This document shows positions 33,200 through 45,064 of a DNA stretch of 64,000 bases, in pieces. Position 1 is the first letter of the stretch. Every line of letters starts with the position of its first letter. This stretch comes from Mesostigma viride (taxonomy: Eukaryota; Streptophyta; Mesostigmatophyceae; Mesostigmatales; Mesostigmataceae). The notes below the pieces were generated by a model. That model had not been told where the DNA came from. It saw only the letters and a program-made list of their open reading frames with translations, and did not search any database. Position numbers and translations under genes: made by a program. The stretch spans positions 1,095,680 to 1,159,679 of the forward strand of contig RPFO01000644.1 of assembly GCA_009746045.1 (NCBI GenBank). The letters are read 5' to 3'.

Positions 33200-34785
33200 C
33201 CACAGGCTGAGGTATTCTCTTGGTGGGATTCGCTCAGCTATCGCACCTTTGCATCAGATGTGCGTTCCTGCGCTTTTCAGAGTCCATTGTGGTCAAATAT
33301 AGTGCATCATTGTAGTCCTTGGCACAGGTGGCTGTTTGCTCGCGTGTAACCCACACAAGTCAGTGAGTGTATGATATGCAGTACGTCTGATGGGCTGTTC
33401 CAGGTGGTTTGACCCAAGGCATGCACCATGGGGCTATCCCACCAAAACGTCCGAGGTTGCTTTTGAGGTCTCTAATCCTCCCCTGAGAATGAAGGGGGTG
33501 TAGACGTTTCCTTTCCAGAGAAAGTTGTATCTTGTCCAACTTTGACTGTGGTGGTATGCATTTTACTTATTGGATGACAGTTTGATATAATTGCATATTC
33601 TGAAAGCACTTGAAGTGTAGTAGATATCTAAAAAGTGTTGTTTGCATGAGTCCTTTGGAGTAGGTGTCAGTGAGTTCTGATCTTTTCCCGTTTTCAGGGG
33701 CCTGAAACTGCCAAACATGGCATGACCGACTGTGGGCTATGCAGGTGAACACGCGACCTGCCACCGCGCATCCACCATACACAGATATTGCATGAAAACA
33801 CAACACCCACCTGTTATTAAAGGTAGTCGAAACTACATATATATACTCTGTGAGGGCCACATTTTAGAATGAATATAGTTACGACTATGTTTAAGGACAA
33901 AAACTTGGCCGTGTGCGAAGGCCGGTGCTAGTACCCATCAATCCGCCTGCACGATACCCCTGCCGCAGAGAACCAGATCTCGCATCCGCGTAGCGATTAG
34001 GGCATCCGTCACCAGCATCATGCCGTCGTAATTATCCTCCAGATGATTCCTTTCTCGCAGCTCGTCAACTAACGAAAGCCAGGCACCTACCCACTTTCGT
34101 TACTACCAAACAGTGGGGTATCATCCACGCAAGAGTCAGGTAACTAGGAGGATGAACATTATATTGACCAAGCGATGCGATGTGTAGAAAAGTCCACGCG
34201 GCTCTGATTGAACATTCATCCATACAAAATATCTTAGTGGAGCATGCTTACACGCAACCGTCTGGCCACTATGCCTGAGGGAAGCATTACCCCTAGTTTC
34301 CTACCAGGAAATCTACCCTCACTACTCGACTGTCAAGAGTGCAGCTAGGTCAACGGTGAGCCACAGGATCCCAACATTATACCGTGCACGGGTGCTACGG
34401 CCCTAAGTGGACGGCAGAAAAGCACCGGTACAACTGCAGGATGCAACGAAAACGTGCAAGTGGTAACGAATGCTGATTCACCTCCACAGTCTCTTTAGTA
34501 TGTGACTATTCCTCTGTCAACGCGTCGACACAGGAATGAACAAGGATCTTGATCTCTGTGCCAACACATTGGCAGAGGACGCGAATCACCTAGTTGCTAA
34601 GCCAATGTGCAGCGGGAAAACTTGCCGAGAAGCAACATTTCAGGAGAAGCCTTGCTGATTTCCAGGGGCCTGGTAGTTTTACCTTGCTAAGAAACAAAGT
34701 GCTAGGTCTAGCCTAGCACTGCAGGGCTGCTAGACATACATAATTGACCTGTGACACAGAGGTCAACTGACGACCCATCGCTCAC
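33200..34785. other. Intronic or intergenic sequence; no gene recognised
   Basis: From about 34378 it is similar to 57380-57790 and 58120-58540, the sequence that accompanies LRR exons in cluster B. The first kilobase has no recognisable feature. Confidence 0.4.
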
Positions 34786-34857
34786 AGATAAGTCAATGTC
34801 GTCAAATACCCCAGCTCAGGTGGGATGGTGCCACTCAGATGGTTGTCACTCAGCCAC
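34786..34857 (-). CDS. LRR exon, 72 nt
   Basis: One plant-type LRR, WLSDNHLSGTIPPELGYLTT then LTYL, in a phase 2-2 exon between acceptor GCCGGCAG and donor GTGAGC. The final Leu codon is split across the intron. Its flanking introns match those at 57.8 and 58.5 kb. Confidence 0.75.
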
Positions 34858-35419
34858 CTGCCGGCCAACACCATTCATCAGCCGGGCCATGATGGCACAC
34901 GCACAAGCGCGGACAGGGAAGGTCAGTGTGCAGTGTCCAGGACGCAGCACACCAACACACAACCGCAGAGAAACGGATGGGTCAATGCGAGCCATCAAAT
35001 GGCAGCTTTGTTGACTGGTAGTATGCTGGCCCACCGCCCAGCTGTGCTGGCCCACTCACACTACGTACCACAGGACGGTGACAGCGGTCAGATTAGTAGG
35101 AAAATGTTGCATACACTACAAGGTAGGCCACACGCCGGTCGCCCGGTCAGATGAGTCCAGAGCAATTGTTGAACAGTCAGGTGTCCATAATTAATAAGAA
35201 TGCCAGTTTCCAAGGTAAGCCTTACCAAACACACACACAGAAACCATCTCTGGTGCAGTTTGGGGGATGATGTGAGCAAATGGGCAAGGCAGGGCTTCGC
35301 TTGGCTGCATGTGTGGTTCTTAACAAGGTACTATTCAATGCCAACGACATGGGCTGGTTTGGCCGATGGGGCATTGGAGCAAGCACAGGTTAACAAGAAC
35401 ACGATGACGGGTTGCTCAC

Positions 35420-35491
35420 AATTCTCCCAGTGACGTCAAAGACCCCAGCACAGGCGGGATGGTGCCGGACAGACCCATCCTCGTCATGTCT
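35420..35491 (-). CDS. LRR exon, 72 nt
   Basis: Encodes DMTRMGLSGTIPPVLGSLTS then LGEL. Acceptor TGCTGACAG, donor GTGAGC. The usual Asn before LSG is replaced by Met-Gly, so the repeat is slightly degenerate. Confidence 0.65.
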
Positions 35492-36027
35492 CTGTCAGCA
35501 TAACACCATTAATCAGCCGAGCAATGATGGCACACGCACACGCACGGACAGGGAAAGTCAGTGTGCAGTGTCCAGGAAGCAGCACACCAATGCACAACAG
35601 CAGAGAAACGGATGGCTCAATGGCGAGCCATAAAATGGCAGCGTTGTTGAATAGTAGCAGTATGCTAGCCCAATGCCCAGCTGTGCCCACTCACACTAGA
35701 TAACAGCACGGTGACAACATGCACTACATACAATGTACACTGCAGGCCACATGAATGGCCTGGTCAGATGAGTCCAGAGCAATTGTTGAACAGTCAGGGG
35801 TCCATGGGCCTAGCTAGGTAAGCCTTTCCAAACACACACACAAACACACAGAAACCATCTCTGCATGGTGCCGTGGGATGACATGAGCAAACGGGCAGGG
35901 CAGGGCTTCGCTTGGCTGCATGTGTGGTAGGTAATCAGGCATCAAATGCAAACGACATGGGCTGGTTTGATTTTCAAGATCTTGGAACAAGCACAGGTTA
36001 ACAAGCACACGATGAAGGGTTGCTCAC

Positions 36028-36099
36028 ATAAAATTCAAAAACGTCAAAGACCCCAGCTCAGGCAGGATGGTGCCGGTGATCTTGTTGTCATACGTAGCT
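36028..36099 (-). CDS. LRR exon, 72 nt, diverged
   Basis: Encodes ATYDNKITGTILPELGSLTF then LNFM. Leu-Ser-Gly is replaced by Ile-Thr-Gly and IPP by ILP. Acceptor GCCGACAG, donor GTGAGC. Still open and in phase 2-2. Confidence 0.6.
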
Positions 36100-36179
36100 C
36101 TGTCGGCATAACACCATTCATCAGTCGGGCGATGATGGCAAATGCACATGCACCGATAGGGCAAGTCAGTGTGCACTGT

Positions 36180-37330
36180 CCAGGTTGAAGCATATCAATG
36201 CACGGCCGAGAAATGGGTGGGCCGGTAGCCACGAACCTCTTGCTCTGTGATTGTTGTACGCACGTGCCATCAAACTGGAGAACCCCCCAAAATATGTCAC
36301 AAAGAGTAATAAGAGGCAAGGCACTATTGCTCTCTACCGCTACACAATACCGTGCACACATCCACATCCACACGGTCCGTGTGCGAGGATGCCAGACTTG
36401 TAGTACCCAATGAGTGCGCACAGCATGGAAGCCAATCCCAGCTCACAACTGACTGTTCAGGCAAAAACACGTAGGACAAGAAGCACGTCTATGCGCTGAC
36501 TAGTGCCGCAAATAGACTAGTAAGCGTGTTTGGATTGTGAGCTCTAGGAGACTAATGGGTTTTACACAATGCTTTGTCCTTGGCTTAGCTAACCACACAC
36601 CTTGAAGCTGCTGAAAGAAAGTCAGGTTGAAGACGAATAACGTGGAAGAATGATTGGCTTAATTACAAATAGATTAGTGGGAGAAGAGCTTGACAGGAGG
36701 TTGACTGGAGGTACCTGCCCTTTGGTTGGGAGAACCTTCTTTTTATACCTTTCTAGCCAAGTAGGATGACATCATCATAGAAGCTTGTAGAAACATCCTA
36801 GTATATTCCTAGCATATGTATTCCCAGCATATTCTCTGTATATTCCACGAACATTCCTGGAATGTTCTTAGAACATTCCTAGGACATTCTAGACATGATC
36901 CCATGAGCTGGCATAACAGCTATATAGATGCCAAGTGTCTACCTAATAATGTGCCACATAACATGACTAATGAAGTGACACATCTCTTCTCCTTGGAGTG
37001 AAAAGTGTAACACAATGAGTCTACCCACTTGTCATCTTGGAAGCTCACTTGTCAATTGTCATCTTGTGTTATCATGAGCTTCCGACACTTGTCAGCTCAT
37101 GGACCGAACGTTTGTCCACTACTAGGCCATAGCACCAGTGCTTGTCAATCAAACGATTCTGCCACTTGTCAAGCATCCACGTGATGATCAATACTAGGCT
37201 AGCTTAGGGTACAAGTCATGCATGTCCAAGTATCGGCTATGGCGCATGACTATCGATCAGCAATTTGAGCCCAATCCATCTAGCTTATAAAAGCTATATC
37301 CTTAACAAAGTGCAAAAAGTTTGTTAGCGC
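36180..37330. repeat. Recent duplicate block, copy 1
   Basis: Near-identical to about 39291-40510 at an offset of about 3111 bp. It includes LRR-unit intron sequence and an 11 bp tandem GAACATTCCTN array at 36849-36889. Small local indels separate the copies near 37180 and 37280. Confidence 0.8.
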
Positions 37331-37337
37331 TAGTAAC

Positions 37338-37543
37338 AGTTAGGTTAATATTGTGCGGAAACCTTTTTGCCACTTGGGCTTCTCAGGTTCCGCACAATAT
37401 TACCGGCGATAACCACTCGCCGGACACTCAAGTTCACACCGGTGTGAACTTGAGTGTCCGGCGAGTGGTTATCGCCGGTAATATTGTGCGGAACCTGAGA
37501 AGCCCAAGTGGCAAAAAGGTTTCCGCACAATATTAACCTAACT
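37338..37543. repeat. Perfect 206 bp palindrome
   Basis: Two 103 bp arms meet without spacer at CACC|GGTG (37440/37441). No mismatch was seen when the arms were compared by eye. Confidence 0.9.
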
Positions 37544-37741
37544 AAGACCTGGATCCTTGCGGGGCGCAGGTTCGAATCCACTCGGAAGCGAATTATTTGG
37601 GGAATAATTCGTTCCGATTTGGCACCCGGCTCTAATCATATGCGCACCAAGGAGATGCTTATATTCGATCATATTCATGCATACGGGTGTTCCGAGCCTA
37701 GTGATTCGTCCTCGCCCCAAGAGGCTAGGTTTTAGTTAGGA

Positions 37742-37878
37742 TAATATTGTGCGGAAACCTTTTTGCCACTTGGGCTTCTCAGGTTTCGCACAATATTACC
37801 GGCGATAACCACTATCGCCGGTAATATTGTGCGGAACCTGAGAAGCCCAAGTGGCAAAAAGGTTTCCGCACAATATTA
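37742..37878. repeat. Second hairpin, 66 bp arms, 5-base loop
   Basis: Shares its outer arm sequence with the 206 bp palindrome but lacks the central CTCAAGTTCACAC portion. Loop ACCAC at 37808-37812. Confidence 0.85.
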
Positions 37879-37984
37879 ACCTAACTGTAAGTCTTGCCTA
37901 TGTAGCACCGCAGGGCTGCATGCTGGACATACATCGATAATTAACCGGTGTGACAAGAAGGTTAACTGACGACGCAGTGCTCAC

Positions 37985-38056
37985 AGAGTTTGCAGGGACG
38001 TCAAAGACCCCAGCTGAGGCGGGAGGGTGCCACTCAGACTGCTTGCCCCACACCCC
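37985..38056 (-). CDS. LRR exon, 72 nt
   Basis: Encodes GCGASSLSGTLPPQLGSLTS then LQTL. Acceptor GCTGGCAG, donor GTGAGC. First of a run of close paralogues spaced 572-594 bp. Confidence 0.75.
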
Positions 38057-38578
38057 CTGCCAGCAGACACCATGCACCAGCGGGGCCATGATGGCAAAAG
38101 CACATGCACTGACAGGGCAAGTCAGTGCGCACTGTCCAGGTCGGAGCATATCAATGCACGGCCGAGAAATGGATGGGCCGTTAGCCACGAACCTCTTGCT
38201 CTGTGATTGTTGTACGCACGTGCCATCAAACTGGAGAACCCCAAAATATGTCACAAAGAGTAATAAGAGGCAAGGCACTATTGCTCTCTACCGCTACACA
38301 ATACCGTGCACACATCCACATCCACACGGTCCGTGTGCGAGGATGCCAGACTTGCAGTACCCAATGAGTGCGCACAGCATGAAAGCCAATCCCAGCTCAC
38401 AACTGTGCAGGCAAAAACACGTAGGACAAGAAGCACGTCTATGCGCTGACTAGCGCCGCACGCAGACTAGTAAGTGCTAGTAACTTAGTTAGCCTATCAC
38501 TGCAGGGCTGCTGCATGGACATACATCGATAATTATACGGTGTGACACGAAGTTTTTAACTGACGACGCATCGCTCAC

Positions 38579-38650
38579 AAATCTTTCAGGGACGTCAAAG
38601 ACCCCAGCTGAGGCGGGAGGGTGCCACTCAGACTGGTTTGTCCCACAAAC
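38579..38650 (-). CDS. LRR exon, 72 nt
   Basis: Encodes FVGQTSLSGTLPPQLGSLTS then LKDL. Acceptor GCTGGCAG, donor GTGAGC. Thr replaces the usual Asn before SLSG. Confidence 0.75.
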
Positions 38651-39150
38651 CTGCCAGCGAACAGCGGGGCCATGATGGCAAATGCACATGCACCGATAGG
38701 GAAAGTCAGTGTGCACTGTCCAGGTTGAAGCATATCAATGCACGGCCGAGAAATGGGTGGGCCGGTAGCCACAAACCTCTTGCTCTGTGATTGTTGTACG
38801 CACGTGCCATCAAACTGGAACCCCTAAAGTATGTCCCAAAAGAGTAATAAGAGGCAAGGCACTATTGCTCTCTACCGCGACACAATACCGTGCACAGATC
38901 CACATCCACACGGTCCGTGTGCGAGGTTGCCAGACTTGCAGTACCCAATGAGTGCGCACAGCCAATCCCAGCTCACAACTGACTGTTCAGGCAAAAACAC
39001 GTAGGACAAGAAGCACGTCTATGCGCTGACTAGCGCCGCAAGCAGACTAGTAAGTGCTAGTAAGTTAGTTAGCCTATCACTGCAGGGCTGCTGGACATAC
39101 ATCCATAATTAACCGGTGACAAGAAGGTTAACTGACGACGCAGTGCTTAC

Positions 39151-39222
39151 AGCTCTTGCAGGGACTGCAAAGACCCCAGCTGAGGCGGGATGGTGCCACT
39201 CAGACTGTTTGATGACACCCTC
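39151..39222 (-). CDS. LRR exon, 72 nt
   Basis: Encodes RVSSNSLSGTIPPQLGSLQS then LQEL. Donor is GTAAGC instead of GTGAGC. The exposed beta-strand positions (RVSS) differ from the neighbours while the scaffold is unchanged. Confidence 0.75.
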
Positions 39223-39290
39223 CTGCCAGCGAACAGCGGGGCCGTGATGGCAAATGCACATGCACCGATAGGGCAAGTCAGTGTGCAGTG

Positions 39291-40510
39291 TCCAGGACGC
39301 ATCACACAAAGCACAGCCGAGAAATGGGTGGGCCGTTAGCCACAAACCTCTTGCTCTGTGATTGTTGTACGCACGTGCCATCAAACTGGAGAACCCCCCA
39401 AAATATGTCACAAAGAGTAATAAGAGGCAAGGCACTATTGCTCTCTACCGCTACACAATACCGTGCACACATCCACATCCACACGGTCCGTGTGCGAGGA
39501 TGCCAGACTTGTAGTACCCAATGAGTGCGCACAGCATGGAAGCCAATCCCAGCTCACAACTGACTGTTCAGGCAAAAACACATAGGACAAGAAGCACGTC
39601 TATGCGCTGACTAGTGCCGCAAGTAGACTAGTAAGCGTGTTTGGATTGTGAGCTCTAGGAGACTAATGGGTTTTACACAATGCTTTGTCCTTGGCTTAGC
39701 TAACCACACACCTTGAAGCTGCTGAAAGAAAGTCAGGTTGAAGACGAATAACGTGGAAGAATGATTGGCTTAATTACAAATAGATTAGTGGGAGAAGAGC
39801 TTGACAGGAGGTTGACTGGAGGTACCTGCCCTTTGGTTGGGAGAACCTTCTTTTTATACCTTTCTAGCCAAGTAGGATGACATCATCATAGAAGCTTGTA
39901 GAAACATCCTAGTATATTCCTAGCATATGTATTCCCAGCATATTCTCTGTATATTCCACGAACATTCCTGGAATGTTCTTAGAACATTCCTAGGACATTC
40001 TAGACATGATCCCATGAGCTCGCATAACAGCTATATAGATGCCAAGTGTCTACCTAATAATGTGCCACATAACATGACTAATGAAGTGACACATCTCTTC
40101 TCCTTGGAGTGAAAAGTGTAACACAATGAGTCTACCCACTTGTCATCTTGGAAGCTCACTTGTCAATTGTCATCTTGTGTTATCATGAGCTTCCGACACT
40201 TGTCAGCTCATGGACCGAACGTTTGTCCACTACTAGGCCATAGTGCTCACCACTTGTCAATCAAACGATTCTGCCACTTGTCAAGCATCCACGTGATGAT
40301 ACTAGGCTAGCTTAGGGTACAAGTCATCCATGTCCAAGTATCGGCTAGGGCACATGACTATCGATCAGCAATTTGAGCCCAATCCATCTAGCGTGTCAAG
40401 GCTATCGACTTCCCAGTTCATAAGAAATAAATCCAGTAAGAAAGGAATTATGCTGGGATGTATAGTGGGCAGGTGGATATAATATCCCTAACAAAGTGCT
40501 AGTAAGTTTG
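39291..40510. repeat. Recent duplicate block, copy 2
   Basis: Partner of 36180-37330. It ends with the empty insertion site that lacks the 551 bp element. Carries the 11 bp GAACATTCC array again at about 39960-40000. Confidence 0.8.
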
Positions 40511-40630
40511 TTAGCGCTAGTAAGTCTTGCCTATGTAGCACCGCAGGGCTGCTGGACATGCATCGATAATTAACCGGTGACAAGAAGGTGACCTGATGGC
40601 AGGAAGGTTAACTGATGACGCAGTGCTTAC

Positions 40631-40702
40631 AGCTCTTGCAGGGACGTCAAAGACCCCAGCTGAGGCGGGAGGGTGCCACTCAGACTGTTTACGAACAACA
40701 CC
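40631..40702 (-). CDS. LRR exon, 72 nt
   Basis: Encodes VLFVNSLSGTLPPQLGSLTS then LQEL. Acceptor GCCGGCAG, donor GTAAGC. Confidence 0.75.
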
Positions 40703-41218
40703 CTGCCGGCAGACACCATGCACCAGCGGGGCCATGATGGCAAAAGCACATGCACTGACAGGGCGAATCAGTGTGCACTGTCCAGGTCGGAGCACACCAA
40801 AGCACAGCCGAGAAATGGATGGGCCGTTAGCCACGAACCTCTTGCTCTGTGATTGTTGTACGCACGTGCCATCAAACTGGAACCCCCAAAGTATGTCCCA
40901 AAAGAGTAATAAGAGGCAAGGCACTATTGCTCTCTACCGCTACACAATACCGTGCACACATCCACATCCACACGGTCCGTGTGCGAGGATGCCAGACTTG
41001 TAGTACCCAATGAGTGCGCACAGCATGGAAGCCAATCCCAGCTCACAACTGTGCAGGCAAAAACACGTAGGACAAGAAGCACGTCTATGCGCTGACTAGC
41101 GCCGCACGCAGACTAGTAAGTGCTAGTAACTTAGTTAGCCTATCACTGCAGGGCTGCTGGACATACACCCATAATTAACCGGTGTGACAAGAAGGTTAAC
41201 TGACGACGCAGTGCTCAC

Positions 41219-41290
41219 AGAGTTTGCAGGGACGTCAAAGACACCAGCTGAGTTGGGATGGTGCCACTCAGACTGTTTCGTCCCATCGAC
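41219..41290 (-). CDS. LRR exon, 72 nt
   Basis: Encodes SMGRNSLSGTIPTQLVSLTS then LQTL. Acceptor GCTGGCAG, donor GTGAGC. Good match to the plant LRR consensus LxxNxLSGxIP. Confidence 0.8.
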
Positions 41291-41794
41291 CTGCCAGCGA
41301 ACAGCGGGGCCATGATGGCAAAAGCACATGCACGGACAGGGCAAGTCAGTGCGCACTGTCCAGGTCGGAGCATATCAATGCACGGCCGAGAAATGGGTGG
41401 GCCGGTAGCCACGAACCTCTTGCTCTGTGATTGTTGTACGCACGTGCCATCAAACTGGAACCCCCAAAGTATGTCCCAAAAGAGTAATAAGAGGCAAGGC
41501 ACTATTGCTCTCTACCGCTACACAATACCGTGCACACATCCACATCCACACGGTCCGTGTGCGAGGATGCCAGACTTGCAGTACCCAATGAGTGCGCACA
41601 GCATGGAAGCCAATCCCAGCTCACAACTGTGCAGGCAAAAACACGTAGGACAAGAAGCACGTCTATGCGCTGACTAGCGCCGCACGCAGACTAGTAAGTG
41701 CTAGTAAGTTAGTTAGCCTATCACTGCAGGGCTGCTGGACATACATCCATAATTAACCGGTGACAAGAAGGTTAACTGACGACGCAGTGCTCAC

Positions 41795-41866
41795 AGAGTT
41801 TGCAGGGACTGCAAAGACCCCAGCTGAGGCGGGATGGTGCCACTCAGTGAGTTTCTGTCCAAGTAC
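41795..41866 (-). CDS. LRR exon, 72 nt (first supported after the LRR cap)
   Basis: Encodes YLDRNSLSGTIPPQLGSLQS then LQTL. Acceptor GCCGGCAG, donor GTGAGC. Its one-base start completes the AA|G Lys codon left open by the cap exon at 44545-44701. Confidence 0.8.
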
Positions 41867-43755
41867 CTGCCGGCAGACACCATGCACCAGCGGGGCCATG
41901 ATGGCAAATGCACATGCACCGATAGGGCAAGTCAGTGTGCAGTGTCCAGGACGCAGCACACCAAAGCACAGCCGAAAAATGGATGGGCAATGAGCCACAT
42001 GAAACCGTTTGAACTGCAATAGCAGTTTGTGCCAACATGTCAAGTTCCCTAACTTATCATGCCTGAATAATGCGAACATGAATGCCCACGCGAGGCAACC
42101 TTACATGAGCGAAACCTAGCAAAGCAATTGCAGAAGACCGCAAGGCTTCAAAAAGATATCTCAGTAGAGCGCCGTTACAGAACAGGTATGCCACCATCTG
42201 GCCTCCATCCCTTGTCAAAGCATTTGTTTCTATATTTCCAACAAGCGATTTCATAATCCAGCCAATATTTCTGCAAAGTCATTCAACCATGGACGTTACG
42301 CATAGTAACGTGCTGCACATTGGTGTGCAAACTGCTGGATAGCAATCCAGTGCCGTAATGGCCAAATTCATTTGGTCACTATGGGAGTCTGAATGTGTCA
42401 TAATTATCCCGATAAGTGGATTTGGGGGATGTATGGTACATAATTGTGTGCAGAGCAGTAGTTAATTAATGGTGACGTGACAAGCTACAACGGTGCAGCC
42501 GCCTTGGTGCGTCCGAGGTTTAAGGTCCGCATAAAGTGCTACTAGCTGTGGTGGGGATCGAGGGGTCTAGGTCCAACAAGAGTCAGCGGGTGTACTCTAT
42601 AGAAAGGCTATAATCCATCAGTCGAGAGACGAGAATGTGGTGACTGCCCGTGGACTAGAACCTGGCCTGTACTAGACGAGGAACTATGTAGGGCTAGTAC
42701 CTAGGGTTAGTAATCCGGGGCTTGCGTGGCTGGCTGTAAGAGGAGAGTTGCTATAGGCCACTGGTCACCTCAGCGCCACCTCTGTCATGTATATTCGCCC
42801 ACTTCATGCAGTTGGGTATGTACCCCAGATGCTTGTAGCCAGTTCCCCTTTGACCGCGCACGCTTGCACAAGCTCATGTGGTTGCGTGAGACTTCCCCCT
42901 TGCGGCAAAACACTCATAACAACAGAAATCCCACGTAATTGTTCTTTTTCCTATTACTCGGTGATTTCCATTAACACCCTGTTATACATCGTATATACGG
43001 TTTTCGTGATCGGGGACCGCTGATTCCTGGTGGCAAGGCGTGGTGCTGGATAATGTATGCCGGTTGCGTACATCGCACCAAGAGAACATATTAGCTGGCT
43101 TGAGAGTTGAGACTGGCATTGAACCTTGGGTTGCAGCAGCAACTCGCTCTTGGTTCCCCGGGTACATAATCCTACCGCTCGTTCCTCGCAGCACTGGAGC
43201 GTGCCGGCCAAACTCGGAACTGTGAGGACCGTTCTTGTGCATCGACATGGCAAGGGCTGTGAAATGGGAACCCACATGTTGAACTTACAGATATTGCAAG
43301 GCATGTAAGGAGCCTATCTCTGGCGCGATGGTTCCCTGCATTAAGCCACTGCACAAACACACGCACACGTAGAATATCAGTTAGACGCAGACCGCACAAC
43401 CGCATAACTGCGCCACGCATGTTGGCATAATAAGCTGCTGAGAGGATCATTGCCCACAGCCTGCATAAGGAGTTACATACAGTGGTCTCCAACACCCCAC
43501 GTACGACTTTACCCTACAAAGTGGAGGCGCCATGGTCACACAGAAAGACCATGATGCAAAAAAGGGTCGTCGAATGGGTCATTGCATGATACTACAATGT
43601 GCAGCGGACAACCAACAGTAAAGCCCAGTGCCTTTTGAATCTCACTCTCAGGCATACATAAATGTAGTATGTCGTATTAACATGGCTGAGCACATGCTCC
43701 ACACCTAGCAGCAAGCTACACAGGCGCACACACCGGTGTATCAGGAGGGAGTATA
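41867..43755. other. Probable intron; no further LRR recognised
   Basis: A 166-nt open segment at 42105-42270 with plausible splice ends was noted, but it shows no family resemblance and its phases (2-0) do not fit the neighbouring modules. Nothing else was recognised. Confidence 0.35.
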
Positions 43756-43897
43756 CTAAATAATGTCGTAACCTTTTGTGCCCAGCGGGAAGGTCCAAGC
43801 GCGTATGAATATTAGATCATTCCACCGGCTGGTTACCGGTGGCTAAACAGTGGGTTGGACCTTTGCGCCGGGCGCAAAAGGTTATGACATTATTTAG
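43756..43897. mobile_element. 142 bp MITE with about 36 bp terminal inverted repeats
   Basis: CTAAATAATGTCGTAACCTT at the left against AAGGTTATGACATTATTTAG at the right, continuing through TTTTGYGCCC to GGTCCAA. No coding potential. Target duplication not clear. Confidence 0.7.
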
Positions 43898-44544
43898 GAG
43901 AACTGAGGCCCGGCACGCATGATGATCGACTGCAGTCGAGCAGATGTCATGCTTTAGTCTGCAGCTCTTGGGCGAAAAGCCAACCAGCAAATACGAGCAA
44001 CAACAACCATCCACAGCCTCACTATTCCAGTTGAGCGCGTGAAAAAGATACTATATGCATTATTCATTTCTTCATGCGGCTTTAGTGCTCAGAAACTTGT
44101 GAGTTGGCCATATGTATGTAGCTTACGGCCATAGTGCCGGGCTCAAGAAATCCCATACGCATCCTCTCTGGTTACTGCTCAAAAGGCCGAACATCTATGC
44201 CTTCTTCCCAGTTTGCACGGACAAGTGATGCGCCAAATATAGACGCCCAGGCAAGAATACATGCACGCATCTAGCGCACTTTTCCATACGAAGAAAAAGC
44301 AGGAAATTCCGCACACTATCATTCAGTGAAAACTCCAAGCTGGTCTATTCATAGCTAGAGAATCTCTTATGATACATGCATGCATGCATGCATGCACCAC
44401 CATCTTGAAACTCCAAGCTGGTCAACGCATGGTGAAGAACCCTAACTTAAAAATCAGACAACTAGGAACTCTGAACACTGAAGCCTCAGTGACCACTTCA
44501 TGACAGTTATTAATAATATTACAAAGCCTGGCATGACTGCTTAC

Positions 44545-44701
44545 TTGTTCAGGTTCAGACGGACTACGCGATTGTCCTCGCAAGAGACGAATGCGGAATC
44601 TAGGCTGCCATCGCAGGCATCCACTTCATCCCAGCCGCCAAAAAAGGCGCTCGGATTTACGAAACCTCTCTTCAGAGCCACCAGGGGCTGAGTATCAATC
44701 G
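44545..44701 (-). CDS. LRR N-terminal cap exon (LRRNT)
   Basis: A 157-nt exon, phase 1 in and phase 2 out, between acceptor CCATGCAG and donor GTAAGC. Encodes IDTQPLVALKRGFVNPSAFF, then GGWDEVDACDGSLDSAFVSC and EDNRVVRLNLN. This matches the cap of plant LRR proteins: an ALxxxK helix, a Trp, a Cys pair, then VVxLxL leading into the first repeat. Its phases bridge the Cys-rich 1-1 module at 46.3 kb and the 2-2 LRR exons, which strongly supports the gene model. Confidence 0.8.
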
Positions 44702-45064
44702 CTGCATGGGACACATCACAGATCACCCAAATCCCAGCAAAACAAAAAACGTTCAGACCGAAACCAAGCAATCGTTAAGTGATGGCAACATAATTATGTC
44801 ACATAATGGCAAATTATGACACAAGGGCGGCCACAGTAGAATGTTTTTGGTCCTTGTTAAACTGCACGGGTACAATTTATACGACGACCCTCATGTTACC
44901 TGGTTTGCTTGTGACTCCATGGCAGCCTGCCCTTGTGCCAACAAATTCGTGCAGTTGTGGTGACTGCTAGACGATAGCTGGAGTATTTTCTTCACCTGCG
45001 TTTTACTTGAGCACTGCTCTCTTGGTTGGTGCTATGCATTGCGAAAGTTGGCTGTTTACGATGT

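Larger units (their letters stand above)
37337..37887. mobile_element. 551 bp foldback TIR element with TAA target duplication and empty site
   Basis: Ends are CAGTTAGGTTAATATTGTGC and its inverse, flanked by TAA at 37334-37336 and 37888-37890. The paralogous site at 40507-40530 reads GCTAGTAAGTCTTGCC with no insert and one TAA, which fixes the boundaries. Inside are two hairpins (37338-37543 and 37742-37878) around a spacer with a tRNA B-box-like GGTTCGAATCC at 37569-37579. No protein. A 3 bp TAA duplication is typical of PIF/Harbinger elements; the superfamily call is tentative. Confidence 0.75.

Noticed and set aside
42105-42270. Additional exon of the LRR gene
   Set aside because: Open with plausible splice ends, but phases 2-0 do not fit and no domain is recognisable.
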